Assembly: GCA_941918925.1 (NCBI GenBank)
Contig: OW799235.1
Span: 37,160,701 to 37,224,700 of the forward strand
Direction: 5' to 3'
Origin: Phyto melanocephala
Taxonomy: Eukaryota > Arthropoda > Insecta > Diptera > Rhinophoridae
DNA: 64,000 bases
Shown here: piece by piece, positions 1-9,781 of the stretch
Layout of the letters: each line of letters opens with the position of its first letter
Position numbering within the stretch: position 1 is the first letter of the stretch
Translations under genes and position numbers: made by a program
Notes under the pieces: model-generated
Databases searched by the model: none
Seen by the model: the letters and a program-made list of their open reading frames with translations, nothing else
What the model was told of the DNA's origin: nothing

Positions 1-428
1 ATTATTATTTGTTCTCATTTGCATATTAATGCTCCACTACCTAATATGCAAATTATCCCGTTAATTAATTTTTAGTACTCTCACAAATTTTAGAGAAATA
101 ACTCAATTCCAATTGAATTCCAATATTTTTATGTATCCAATATGTAAGTTTAATTATAAAATATCAAACATTGTAATAAGAATTGTTCTTTGTCGTTTGT
201 CTGCCAACCAATAAACATCGCAACATTAAGAAACTAAAATATCTTGTTTTATTACAATTCAAGATCAATTAATATTTAAAATTGAAGGCGAATATGACGG
301 TTTCGTCTGTTACTGCCACAAATTTTAAATATTAATCTGGACAAAAACCATACAAAATAGCTGAGGTCAGTTAGGACGACATCGTCTGCCTTGACCCTGA
401 AAATTAAGGAAAAGTCTCATCCTCTACA
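1..428 (+). repeat. 5' LTR, 3' portion only (cut by window start)
   Basis: This matches 5526-5953 over its full length. It ends in CTCTACA just before the primer-binding site, which gives the CA end of a TG...CA LTR. A TATA-like stretch lies at 155-161 and an AATAAA signal at 210-215, the right order for U3-R-U5, although I cannot place the start of transcription. Confidence 0.95.
17..53. promoter_or_regulatory. Octamer-type inverted repeat in the LTR
   Basis: Two perfect 12-bp arms, ATTTGCATATTA (17-28) and TAATATGCAAAT (42-53), face each other across a 13-nt spacer. Each arm contains the octamer ATTTGCAT or its complement ATGCAAAT, the known target of POU-domain factors. The same structure occurs in the 3' LTR at 5542-5578. 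A role as enhancer or silencer is inferred from its place upstream of the TATA-like box. Confidence 0.55.
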
Positions 429-619
429 TTGGCGCCCAACGAAAATTTCCAAAAATTTTGGGAACAGTTATTTTTACGTAGTTCTTGTAAGTGCATAAAA
501 CTGAAGGTAAGGTATTTGCATTTAATTTATTATTTGTGCGTTTTGTGGTTATAATATAAAAGAAAATAATTTAAAAAAAAACACGAGTGTGAGTTAAATA
601 AAGGACAAGTTATTACAAA
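429..619 (+). other. Primer-binding site and leader of the gypsy element
   Basis: TGGCGCCCAACG at 430-441 begins one base after the LTR and would pair with the CCA end of a tRNA ending CGTTGGGCGCCA; a lysine tRNA is the usual primer with this start, but that is from memory. The remaining 178 bp up to the ATG are AT-rich with no evident frame, and would be the gag leader. Confidence 0.8.
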
Positions 620-3600
620 ATGCGTAGAAGTCCACGGAATACCCAAACGAATACGCGCAGTATGTCACAAAATTCATCCAGCGTCAGTGAAAATCCAGTA
701 GGCTCACGTTCGCTTACGGAATCACAAAGCGAGAGTAATAGCACGTTAAATACGGCACAAAACTTATTTGCTACTCAAAATTCTAATAGCTCAGTAAATG
801 TTACCCTTACTCAAGGTCAATTTATGGAACTCTTAGGAGGTCTTAACATAAGATCTGAAACCAAAAATACGTTTTCAAATTGTAGCGCTCGTTTTAGTGG
901 CGGAAGAAATACCGCAAAAGTGGAAGACTTTATTGCTACAATTTTGGTTTACAAAGATGCAGAAAATGTATCAGATTTTCTGGCATTAACTAGTTTTCCA
1001 TTATTGCTAGAAGGATATGCCTCTTCGTGGTGGCAAGGTGTAAAAAGTGAAGCCACAAATTTTGAAAAAGCCATAGATTTGTTGCGAAATGCATTTTCAC
1101 CCCCTAAACCAGATTGGCGTATATTTTCTGAAATAAGTCAGGAAAAACAAAAAACATTTGAAACAACTGACAATTTTGTGTGCAGAAAGCGTCGTTTGTT
1201 TGCACAATTGTCAGAAAAGTTGTCCGAAAACACAATGTTAAATATTATATATTCCCAACTATTGATAAAAATAAGGGATAAAATTTCAAGAGATACCATA
1301 TATAGCTTCCAAGAACTATTAGAAAGAGCTAGAGAAGTTGAAATACTTTTGAAAGAAAATGAGGAACTAACTTCAAAATCATTACCTTCGTTGGAAAAAT
1401 CTTCAGTTCGGTGTTCTGTTTGCAGAAAGAAAAATCATACCGCAGATGTCTGTTTTAAGAAAATAGAAGCTGATAGACGAGGTAATATTAAAGTTCAAGA
1501 AAATATTGTAAATTGTTATGGATGTGGCTTAGCTGGATATTATAGATCTAATTGCCCAAATTGTAACAATAAAAACTCAATTAATAGTCCTGAAAAGTTA
1601 GATTTTAACGCTGTTCATACAACCATAGTGGGACGAAACGTTCCAAGTGTAGATATCAATATAAACGGTTTAAAAGGAGAAGCTTATTTTGATACTGCTG
1701 CCCGTACAAGTGTCGCTGGATACTTACTTTTTCAAAATCTTAAGAAGAAAAACGTCGAGTTCCAAAAAGTTTCTGCTGAAATTATCCTAGCTGACGGTAT
1801 ACCTAAAGAAGAAATAGTTTACTCAACCATTGTACAAATTTCAATCGGCAAACGTCTAAGACGAATTCGTTTTATCTGTTTACCTAAGGCTCGTGGAAAT
1901 CGCACCCTTATTGGTATAGATTTTTTAGAACAGGCCGGCATTGTCCTTGACTTAGCTCAAAGAAATTGGCATTTTAAAGATGACCCAAAAACAATTTTTG
2001 ATTTTAAAATGAATAAACCAAATTTATCTAAATCTGTTGCAATTACTCAAGTTAATGTCACAGAAAACAATTGCGTTGATAATTTTCTAAATTGGTTTGA
2101 AAATACTAACGTTGAACTTACACCAAAAAATGAAGAAATGCTGTCAAACTATGATTACTCTCCGGGAGTTATAAATAAAATTTTCGAAGATAGCATTCCT
2201 GAAGGAACCGAAACGGATGTTTATGACTGGGATCTCTTTCCTCCTCTAAAAAGGAGTAAACCTGATGAAAATGTGAGCGAAAATGGAAAATTCTCATTAG
2301 ATATATGTACAATTGATCTAAAACTAAAAGACTTCGAAGGATCAGATTTATCACAAAATGAAAAGAATATTTTAAATAATTTACTCAAAAAGTTCCAAAG
2401 CATTTTTAATGATAGTTCTGACCCAATCCCACATGTTGAACACTTTATAAATACTGGATCACATGCACCTATTGCTTGTGCCCCTTATCGTATATCGCCA
2501 ATAATGAAAGAAAAACTTAAAATTGAGCTAAATGAAATGTTAAAGAAAGGCATAATTAAGGAAGAAGAATCTCCTTGGGCTTTTCCTGTGGTACTTATAC
2601 CAAAAAAAGATGGTAAAGTACGAGTTTGTGTTGACTATCGCCGTCTTAATGCCATTACAACAAGTGATAAATATCCACTACCTAGAATGGATGATCTGTT
2701 GCATGCAGCAAAGGCAACATCGTTTATGTCAACAATCGATTTGAAAGCTGGTTATTGGCAGATTGAAGTTGCTGCTGATGATAAAATAAAAACAGCTTTT
2801 ACTACGCCATTCGGTATTTACGTCTTTAATAGAATGCCATTTGGTCTTAAAAATGCACCAGCAACCTTTCAACGATTAGTAGATAAATTTCGTTCTGGAC
2901 TTCCCCAAATAACCATTTTAGCATATCTCGATGATATTATTATTTGCTCTGACAGTTTTATAAATCATATTAAAGATTTAGAAAAAACATTCGAAAGAAT
3001 AAAAATGTTCAAAATTCAGTTAAATAGAGAGAAATGTCATTTTTGTAAAGCAGAAGTCAAATATCTTGGTCACGTGTTAAATAAAAATGGTTTAAAACCA
3101 GATCCTGAAAAAACGGCAGCGATATCGAAGAGACCATACCCAAAAAATATCAAACAATTAATATCATTTTTGCAAACTTGTTCATGGTATCGCCGTTTTA
3201 TACCAAATTTTGCACAAATTTCTAAGCCATTGTCTAATTTAACAAAGAAAAACGCAAAGTGGAAATGGACTGATGAAGAAAATTTAGCGTATGATAAACT
3301 TAAAAATCTATTAATATCATCACCTATATTACAACAGGTGGATGAAAGGAAACCATTTTTCTTAAAAACGGATGCCAGTAATTACGCGTTAGGGGCTGTT
3401 TTGCTTCAGGGGGAGAAAGAGAATGAACATCCTGTTGAATATGCCAGTCGCCTTTTACTTCCTGCAGAGAGAAATTATTCAACTACAGAAAGAGAAGCGT
3501 TAGCTGTTGTTTGGGCAGTAAAAAAATTTCGTGGTTACATAGAAGGCTCGGAAGTTTCAGTTTTAACCGACCATCAACCATTAAAATGGCTTTTTAGTCT

Positions 3601-5251
3601 AAAATCACCAACTGGTCGCTTGGCTCGATGGGCCTTACAACTTCAACCTTACAACATTCAATTTGGGTACACACCAGGAAATAAAAATGTTGTCGCAGAC
3701 ACATTGTCAAGACCACCGTGCACCAAACACATAGATATAGCTTGTGAATGCTGCCTAATATCTATAGATTTTCCTCGTCAAGGCTCTGCGGAAATTAGAC
3801 AAGCTCAATTAGAAGATGAATATATCAAAGAAATAATAAACTCGTTTGAAACGAATGATGACAATATTATCCTTTACACAAATAAAGGTTTTGTTTTAAT
3901 TGATGGTATATTGTATCGTTACTGTGCTGATCAAGATACGGAAAGTGGTCAATTGGTAGTACCAAAATCTATGCATTTATCTATTCTTAAAAGATTACAT
4001 GATGATCCAATGGCAGGACACAATGGAATAGAAAGAACCATTAAACGTATTTCTCCTCATTATTTCTGGCCAGGTATGAAAGCAGATATTGCTAATTATG
4101 TAAAAAATTGTATTAAATGTCAAAAATATAAAATCACGAACTCCAAACCAGCTGGATTGTATCGTACAGTATCAAGTAATCAAAGATTTGAGGTAATAGC
4201 TATAGACCTTGTTGGCCCATTGCCAATTACAAATCAAGGCCATCAGTGGATATTAGTTGTCGAAGATATTTGTAGCAGATGGGTTGAAATATTTCCATTA
4301 AAGCAAGCAACGGCTGAAAATTGCTCAGTTGTTATACTGAACGAAATCATATTACGTTATGGAGTGCCAAGACGAATCCATACAGATAATGGGTGTCAGT
4401 TTATATCAGCTGTTATGCAAAAATTAACGTACTGTTTAGGCATCAAACAAACATTTACACCAGTTTATCACCCACAAGCAAATCCTGTGGAAAGAAAAAA
4501 TCGAGATTTAAAAACTCAATTGGCTATATGTGTTGAAAAGGAACATACATCATGGAATTTAAAATTACCTATGATTCGTTTTGCGTTGAATACATCAAAA
4601 TGCGAAAGTACAGGTTATTCAGCAGCATATTTAACGTTTGGACGTGAGCTAAGAAGTCCTTTAGAGGCACACCATGATCTTAAGTCAATAATTATGTCTG
4701 AAAATTTTATACCACAAATAACACCACATTTAATAAATCTTGCAAATACTTTACAGAATGCACGAGCGGTAGAGGAAAAATTGCAAACTAGAAACAAAAA
4801 CTATGCTAATTTGAAGAGAAGACACCCTGATGATTTTAAAATTGGAGATAAAGTTCTGGTTGCAACTCACATTTTAAGCAATAGTAATAACAATTTAACC
4901 TCAAAGTTTGTCCCTCGTCGAGATGGTCCTTATGTTATAACAAACAAAAATGGATCATGTTTTACTATTGCCACAGAAGACAACCCTGATGTACCACATA
5001 GAATGCAACATGTATCCGATTTAACGCTATATAAAGGGCCGCTTACAGATGCTCCTATATACCCTATTAGAAATCGTGGTCGTCCAAGATCTACACCAGT
5101 ATCTTCTAAAATAACAACAGGCGACTCAACAACAACAGAAAATATGCAACAAAATAACTTTGGATGTAACGGGGACACAAGTACAATGCAAACAACCGTA
5201 GAAGCTGCCAAAAGAGTTCTCAGACCAAGGCATCCCAAAGTGCACAAGTGA
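620..5251 (+). CDS. gag-pol: Gag-Pol polyprotein (gag, protease, RT, RNase H, integrase) in one frame
   Basis: This 1543-residue frame encodes the capsid and replication enzymes of the gypsy element. Gag fills about residues 1-260. Two zinc knuckles follow at 265-278 (C265, C268, H273, C278) and 299-312 (C299, C302, C312, with Tyr307 where His is expected). The protease has DTA at 358-360 and a GIDFLEQAGI flap. Reverse transcriptase has YLDD at 769-772. RNase H starts near Asp918 (KTDAS) and includes TDHQPL and ADTLSR. Integrase has a zinc motif (H1127 to C1164, C1167), then Asp1196, Asp1256 and Glu1291, and a late GPY motif. Gag and pol share one frame without frameshift or stop, as in some insect gypsy lineages. 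All catalytic residues I checked are present; the altered second knuckle is the only visible defect. The ATG at 620 is the first in frame and lies 191 bp after the LTR. The last ~70 residues are a low-complexity tail. Confidence 0.97.
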   Translation: MRRSPRNTQTNTRSMSQNSSSVSENPVGSRSLTESQSESNSTLNTAQNLFATQNSNSSVNVTLTQGQFMELLGGLNIRSETKNTFSNCSARFSGGRNTAKVEDFIATILVYKDAENVSDFLALTSFPLLLEGYASSWWQGVKSEATNFEKAIDLLRNAFSPPKPDWRIFSEISQEKQKTFETTDNFVCRKRRLFAQLSEKLSENTMLNIIYSQLLIKIRDKISRDTIYSFQELLERAREVEILLKENEELTSKSLPSLEKSSVRCSVCRKKNHTADVCFKKIEADRRGNIKVQENIVNCYGCGLAGYYRSNCPNCNNKNSINSPEKLDFNAVHTTIVGRNVPSVDININGLKGEAYFDTAARTSVAGYLLFQNLKKKNVEFQKVSAEIILADGIPKEEIVYSTIVQISIGKRLRRIRFICLPKARGNRTLIGIDFLEQAGIVLDLAQRNWHFKDDPKTIFDFKMNKPNLSKSVAITQVNVTENNCVDNFLNWFENTNVELTPKNEEMLSNYDYSPGVINKIFEDSIPEGTETDVYDWDLFPPLKRSKPDENVSENGKFSLDICTIDLKLKDFEGSDLSQNEKNILNNLLKKFQSIFNDSSDPIPHVEHFINTGSHAPIACAPYRISPIMKEKLKIELNEMLKKGIIKEEESPWAFPVVLIPKKDGKVRVCVDYRRLNAITTSDKYPLPRMDDLLHAAKATSFMSTIDLKAGYWQIEVAADDKIKTAFTTPFGIYVFNRMPFGLKNAPATFQRLVDKFRSGLPQITILAYLDDIIICSDSFINHIKDLEKTFERIKMFKIQLNREKCHFCKAEVKYLGHVLNKNGLKPDPEKTAAISKRPYPKNIKQLISFLQTCSWYRRFIPNFAQISKPLSNLTKKNAKWKWTDEENLAYDKLKNLLISSPILQQVDERKPFFLKTDASNYALGAVLLQGEKENEHPVEYASRLLLPAERNYSTTEREALAVVWAVKKFRGYIEGSEVSVLTDHQPLKWLFSLKSPTGRLARWALQLQPYNIQFGYTPGNKNVVADTLSRPPCTKHIDIACECCLISIDFPRQGSAEIRQAQLEDEYIKEIINSFETNDDNIILYTNKGFVLIDGILYRYCADQDTESGQLVVPKSMHLSILKRLHDDPMAGHNGIERTIKRISPHYFWPGMKADIANYVKNCIKCQKYKITNSKPAGLYRTVSSNQRFEVIAIDLVGPLPITNQGHQWILVVEDICSRWVEIFPLKQATAENCSVVILNEIILRYGVPRRIHTDNGCQFISAVMQKLTYCLGIKQTFTPVYHPQANPVERKNRDLKTQLAICVEKEHTSWNLKLPMIRFALNTSKCESTGYSAAYLTFGRELRSPLEAHHDLKSIIMSENFIPQITPHLINLANTLQNARAVEEKLQTRNKNYANLKRRHPDDFKIGDKVLVATHILSNSNNNLTSKFVPRRDGPYVITNKNGSCFTIATEDNPDVPHRMQHVSDLTLYKGPLTDAPIYPIRNRGRPRSTPVSSKITTGDSTTTENMQQNNFGCNGDTSTMQTTVEAAKRVLRPRHPKVHK

Positions 5252-5284
5252 GATTCAGCGACATCATCGTGACGATTTCTGACG

Positions 5285-5297
5285 CTGAGGGGGAGGC
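5285..5297 (+). other. Polypurine tract
   Basis: A G-rich purine run (GAGGGGGAGG) ends directly before the TGTAACAG start of the 3' LTR. This is the position of the plus-strand primer in LTR retroelements. Confidence 0.85.
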
Positions 5298-5953
5298 TGT
5301 AACAGAAATTATTATTTTATTTATTTTATTATTTGTTTATTTTTGTATCTTAAATTAATAAGTTCATCTTATCATTTTGTTTCATATATGTTTTACTTTT
5401 GTTATATACTTTAAATATGTTTTGTTTCATTTGGTTTTGTTACAATTTTGTTTAATGAGTTTATTTGTATTATTAATTTCTCCGTTAGTTTTTTCAACTG
5501 AGTAATTAGTTATTTTCTTTATTTTATTATTATTTGTTCTCATTTGCATATTAATGCTCCACTACCTAATATGCAAATTATCCCGTTAATTAATTTTTAG
5601 TACTCTCACAAATTTTAGAGAAATAACTCAATTCCAATTGAATTCCAATATTTTTATGTATCCAATATGTAAGTTTAATTATAAAATATCAAACATTGTA
5701 ATAAGAATTGTTCTTTGTCGTTTGTCTGCCAACCAATAAACATCGCAACATTAAGAAACTAAAATATCTTGTTTTATTACAATTCAAGATCAATTAATAT
5801 TTAAAATTGAAGGCGAATATGACGGTTTCGTCTGTTACTGCCACAAATTTTAAATATTAATCTGGACAAAAACCATACAAAATAGCTGAGGTCAGTTAGG
5901 ACGACATCGTCTGCCTTGACCCTGAAAATTAAGGAAAAGTCTCATCCTCTACA
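5298..5953 (+). repeat. 3' LTR, complete (656 bp)
   Basis: It begins TGTAACAG after the polypurine tract and ends CTCTACA, giving TG...CA ends. The last 428 bp match the 5' LTR. The octamer-type inverted repeat recurs at 5542-5578. Confidence 0.95.
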
Positions 5954-6350
5954 TGGTGTCATTCCATTTGTATTACATTGGAAAATCCATTTAAGACCCC
6001 ATATAGTATATATTTTCTGAGTCGAAGTTTCATTTTATGGCGATCTAGCTATGTCCGTTCGTCTGTCAATCTGTTGAAAATACGATAGAGGTCGAATAGT
6101 AAAATCTAGGAGGCTTAAATTTTGACAGAATATTTCCTATACATAATGTTTGTTTGGTATTTAAAATGGGCTAAATCGGAATATCAGGAAGAGAGTTAAA
6201 GCTCGTAATGCAAGAGTAGGCCAAAAATCCATGACATTCCAACATCGAATAAAATGTTTTTGTGTTTAAACGCATTAACGTAGAGTCATGAAATTTCGAA
6301 TGAGTAACAACATATCTAGACGATATTCAACAAAAATGTTACATCGAATC
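5954..6350 (-). repeat. D repeat fragment, host of the gypsy insertion
   Basis: The sequence follows the D consensus in reverse: a diverged TGTCATTCC start, then 'GACCCCATA', 'CGATCTAGCTATGTCCG', 'GATAGAGGTCG' and 'TCATGAAATTTCGAA'. The start of this copy lies beyond the gypsy element, outside the window. Confidence 0.75.
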
Positions 6351-7690
6351 TACCTTCAGGAGATGTTCACAGCAGTAACTATTAATATTACACAAAGATT
6401 TGAAAATCGGATCGGGTTTTCAAACTATGCTTTAATAAGAAATTTGTACTATTAACATTTTTTCCCAACTTTAATGCGAAGTTAACGGAAGCGTAAATGT
6501 TACAAATTTTTAAAACTTTTATAGGTTTTTATCTATCTTTTTTTCCTGACCTTGTAAATATTTTATAATGTAAATATACATAGGTACATCTTAAAAAACG
6601 TTAATTGATTTGTTGCAATACTTTTAAGTAAATATAAAAATTATATATATATGTACATATATAAAAACACTTTGCAAAATCAATTTGTATCAATAATCTT
6701 GATTCAACATGTTTTATGTTTTGTCACACACATATAAATCATATGTATTGTGCATGTGTAAGTAGCAACTTTAAACGCTTATAACTCCTAAAATATTGAA
6801 CAAACTTTAATAAGATTAAGATCTATGCTCTTTATTTTAAGCTCTTAAGATCTTAGGCGGAAGCTACGTATTAAAAAAACGACATATGTACATACATAAG
6901 TTAAAAAAATGCCGGATAGTGTAAACAAAGCCACTTGAAGAAGACTACCTTTAAATGATAGTTACTATATCTGAGATACATAAGTATGTATTTAAGTATG
7001 TATAAGTATGTAAGTGAAATATTTAGTCATAAATACAATCTATTTAATTACCCCAATTATACTCAACAAGTTATTAACAGCCTCACAATGACGTGATACG
7101 CAGATTTATTTTACGACTTTGTAATAAAGTTTATTCGTACCATAAACTTGACTAGTTGCTAAACTAAAGCCGAAAATCAACCAAACCCAACTCCAACTTA
7201 ATATGTATTGATTGCTTCGTGAGTGTGATTATAATTTAAATCAAAATATAAATAACAAAAACAAAGAAAATAATAATCGTATAAAAAACTAAAGTCGGAG
7301 ACTATTTAAAACGTTATTTATGTTAGAAATGCATTAAATTTATGAATTATATTTTAATACAATAAAAAGCGTTCAACCCACCAACTTAATTTCTCCAATC
7401 TTCTTCCATTCAATAAAAATGTTAATAACTCTTCCTTTCAAATCGTGTTAACAAATCTGTTATTTTTCACTATTATGTTGTTGTTTTATTTGTTTCTTTT
7501 TTTCAGCATTTCTACCCTCTTACGTTTTTATGAGCATTAAAATTATGATGACTAAAGTAAAGGAAGGAATTGGTAAAAGAAATTGAATTATAGAAAATAA
7601 TAATGGAATACAAAATAATAATCGAACCAAACAAGGTGCGTAGGTTACAAAAAATTTTTGTTTGTAGTGTAAACGAGTAAGCGTGGAGCA
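6351..7690. other. AT-rich stretch without a gene; contains an inverted copy of the repeat at 24985
   Basis: No coding frame is convincing. Positions 6662-6780, read on the minus strand, match 24985-25095 (shared 'CATGTTGAATCAA' and 'GATACAAATTGATTTTGCAAA'), so this is an unnamed dispersed repeat. The rest holds ATGT/GTAC-type simple repeats near 6640-6665 and 6978-7020 and otherwise nothing I recognise. Confidence 0.5.
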
Positions 7691-7699
7691 ATGAAATTC

Positions 7700-7965
7700 C
7701 AAATGTATTGTATCTGGGAAAATAACACACGTACGAATAGAGCTATAGATCAAAATATACGAAAGTTTACCCCGCGCAGTGTTAAGAAATGCATGTAAGA
7801 TGGTGAAATATCGTTAATATAATTTTCAAGTCAATATAACCTCAATAACAGAAAGTAAATGTGACACGCCTACTTTGACGCCCACCTCTACAAAGATTAT
7901 TCCTTTATTTACAAGTTTCCCATATAAGGTGTATATTTATAAAATTCTACATTTACACTTGAACC
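7700..7965 (-). repeat. D repeat fragment
   Basis: Diverged D blocks are present: 'TACGAAAGTTTACCCCGC', then 'GTGACACGCCTACTTTGACG' and 'CATATAAGGTG'. The copy is old and truncated at both ends. Confidence 0.55.
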
Positions 7966-8201
7966 ATATCTATTAAGTAGCATATTTTGATTTAAGTCCA
8001 GTTAATTTCTAATAAATTTTCCATAAAAAAAAAAAACAAAATCTCTTCGACGCTAGATTTTGGAAAAATCTAGTACTACTTCGTGATGAAACTGTGGTTT
8101 TTATGACATTGTATGGTACTTAAAAAATACTATGCTGCCTAAAGAATAATTAATAAGGTGGTTGCAATAGCACGAGTACTTTATTTTAAAAATTTTTTAT
8201 A

Positions 8202-8896
8202 AAGGGAGGTTAAAGGGTGACCGTTGTTGATTTTGAATAAAACACAAATTATACAGGAAAACCTTGTCATTTCTGTTTATTATGATAATACTGGTATGGT
8301 TCAATTACGTATGGAGCAAAATATCACCACGGCGGCACACCTCCACCCGATGGTTCAAATTTTCGATGACGCTGAGGTATAATTGAGGTTCTATGACGTT
8401 AATGTGCCGATTTATCTCAACCATTAGCTCTTAAATTGTTGTTGGCTTATCGACGTACACATTTTCTTTCAAATAACCCAAAAGAAAGAAGTCCAACGGT
8501 GTCAAATCACATGAACTTGGCGGCCAATTGACATCGTCACCAAGTGAGATAACACGGCCATTGAATTTGCCGCACACCTTCACAGATGTTTTCTCATTTC
8601 ATACAGACCTGTTTTGCTGAAATTTAAATATTTTTCACAATTTTCCCGATTGTGGACGAATTTGAACGATAATGTTGACAAAAAGAATCACGAAGTGCAC
8701 GAAATGCATTTTGATTTGAACGCCCATTTTCATAATAAGCCTGAATAACTTTAACGCGTTGCTCGATTGTGTATCTTTCCATGGTTTAAATTGCGTTAGT
8801 CTGAAATTGAGAAATATCAAATGAAATGCAGAAAACAAACTTGACGTTTAGGTGTGGTTCACCTACAACATCGGCCCTTAAAATTTAACCACCCTT
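8202..8896 (-). mobile_element. Family M mariner, internal-deletion derivative
   Basis: The ends are inverted copies of the M terminus (consensus GAGGGTGGTTAAATTTTA) and sit between TA dinucleotides at 8200-8201 and 8897-8898, the Tc1/mariner target. At 695 bp it is about half the length of an autonomous element. It keeps the start and the end of a transposase gene on the minus strand and lacks the middle. Related copies lie at 41441-44773 and 43580-44198. Confidence 0.85.
8350..8782 (-). pseudogene. Tc1/mariner transposase, N- and C-terminal pieces joined
   Basis: Starting at the ATG complement at 8782-8780, the frame reads MERYTIEQRVKVIQAYYENG and continues for about 50 residues, matching the helix-turn-helix start of a mariner-type transposase that binds the element's ends. 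After a stop, a second stretch gives NWPP-SCDLTPLDFFL-GYLK, the conserved block around the last catalytic Asp. The region with the first two catalytic acids is gone, so no active enzyme can be made. Start and family are clear; the exact mariner lineage is not. Confidence 0.8.
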
Positions 8897-8898
8897 TA

Positions 8899-9257
8899 GT
8901 TGCTTTGTTTTGTATTATATTTTAAGTAAATTCGAATGTTTTTATTGTGGTTAGATGGTTGAAGTCATTTGTAAGATCCTACGTTATAAGCCGTTGAGTA
9001 TAATATCATACGACTATAATAATGGTAACGATGGCGATGGTTTCTATGGCAAGGTAAGTAATAATGCAATAATGGCTAAAAAGACAAAAGACTAAGAAAA
9101 TAACCTGACACTTGATGTTATGATAATGTTATGTTGTCAGTGAAACTATTGTCTAGATTTTGTTTTGTTTTTATTTATTTTCTATACTCCTGTATTTAAT
9201 GATTGTATTCATGCTTGTTTAAAAAGTAGGCTAAAAATAACAATAACAAACCAGTAA
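8899..9257. other. AT-rich gap, nothing recognised
   Basis: Apart from a short trinucleotide-like run (ATAATAATGG) near 9016-9030 I see no repeat, frame or signal. Confidence 0.4.
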
Positions 9258-9781
9258 GAGCACTGTATTAGGCTGTGCCGAATTTTTGAACCCACCATCG
9301 ATTTTGTGTACTTTTATAGCAAAAAATTTATTATTTTGTTATTAACTTTTTAGCTTTTGAATAATTTCTTTTGTAACTTCAATTTGCTATTAATATATTT
9401 TCTTAAATTTAGTCTTGCATTGAAACATTAAGTGTTTCTATATTACTTATTTAGCAGTGATACTACTGACTCTTTTTACTATAATATTGAGTTTTTACGA
9501 AAACTAAAGAGTATAATTTGTTACCCAGAGGTTGTTAAAAAATAATATCAGCTTTGTGTAGGCGTGACACCTCCTACTTTTAAAATTATATAATAAGTGT
9601 TTAAATTCAACTCAGATAATCCATTATAGACTTCTGTTTTCTTGAAAAATGTTTGTCCATATAAAATAATATGAATTTAAGTAAAAGCGTACTATGTGGG
9701 AGGTAGGCGATTAAGCGGGTGTGTAACCTAAATTTCTTTGGAATTATACTTCTACTGATAAGAAATCTATATATGCGGTAA

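Larger units (their letters stand above)
1..5953 (+). mobile_element. Ty3/gypsy LTR retrotransposon, nearly complete
   Basis: A 3' LTR of 656 bp, a primer-binding site, one gag-pol frame and a polypurine tract are all present in the expected order. The window starts inside the 5' LTR, so about 228 bp of it should lie upstream and the whole element would be about 6.18 kb. The 428 bp of 5' LTR that can be seen read the same as the last 428 bp of the 3' LTR, so the copy is probably young. There is no env frame between pol and the 3' LTR. The flank after 5953 is a D repeat, so the element landed inside a D copy. The 5' target duplication is outside the window. Confidence 0.95.

Noticed and set aside
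5252..5297. A possible env gene after pol
   Set aside because: Only 46 bp separate the pol stop from the 3' LTR, and no long frame in the LTR follows.
8635..8838. A 67-codon minus-strand frame (and a near twin at 43937-44140) with MFSAFHL starts
   Set aside because: It is the wrong frame of the mariner M transposase start; the real N-terminus (MERYT...) lies in another frame.
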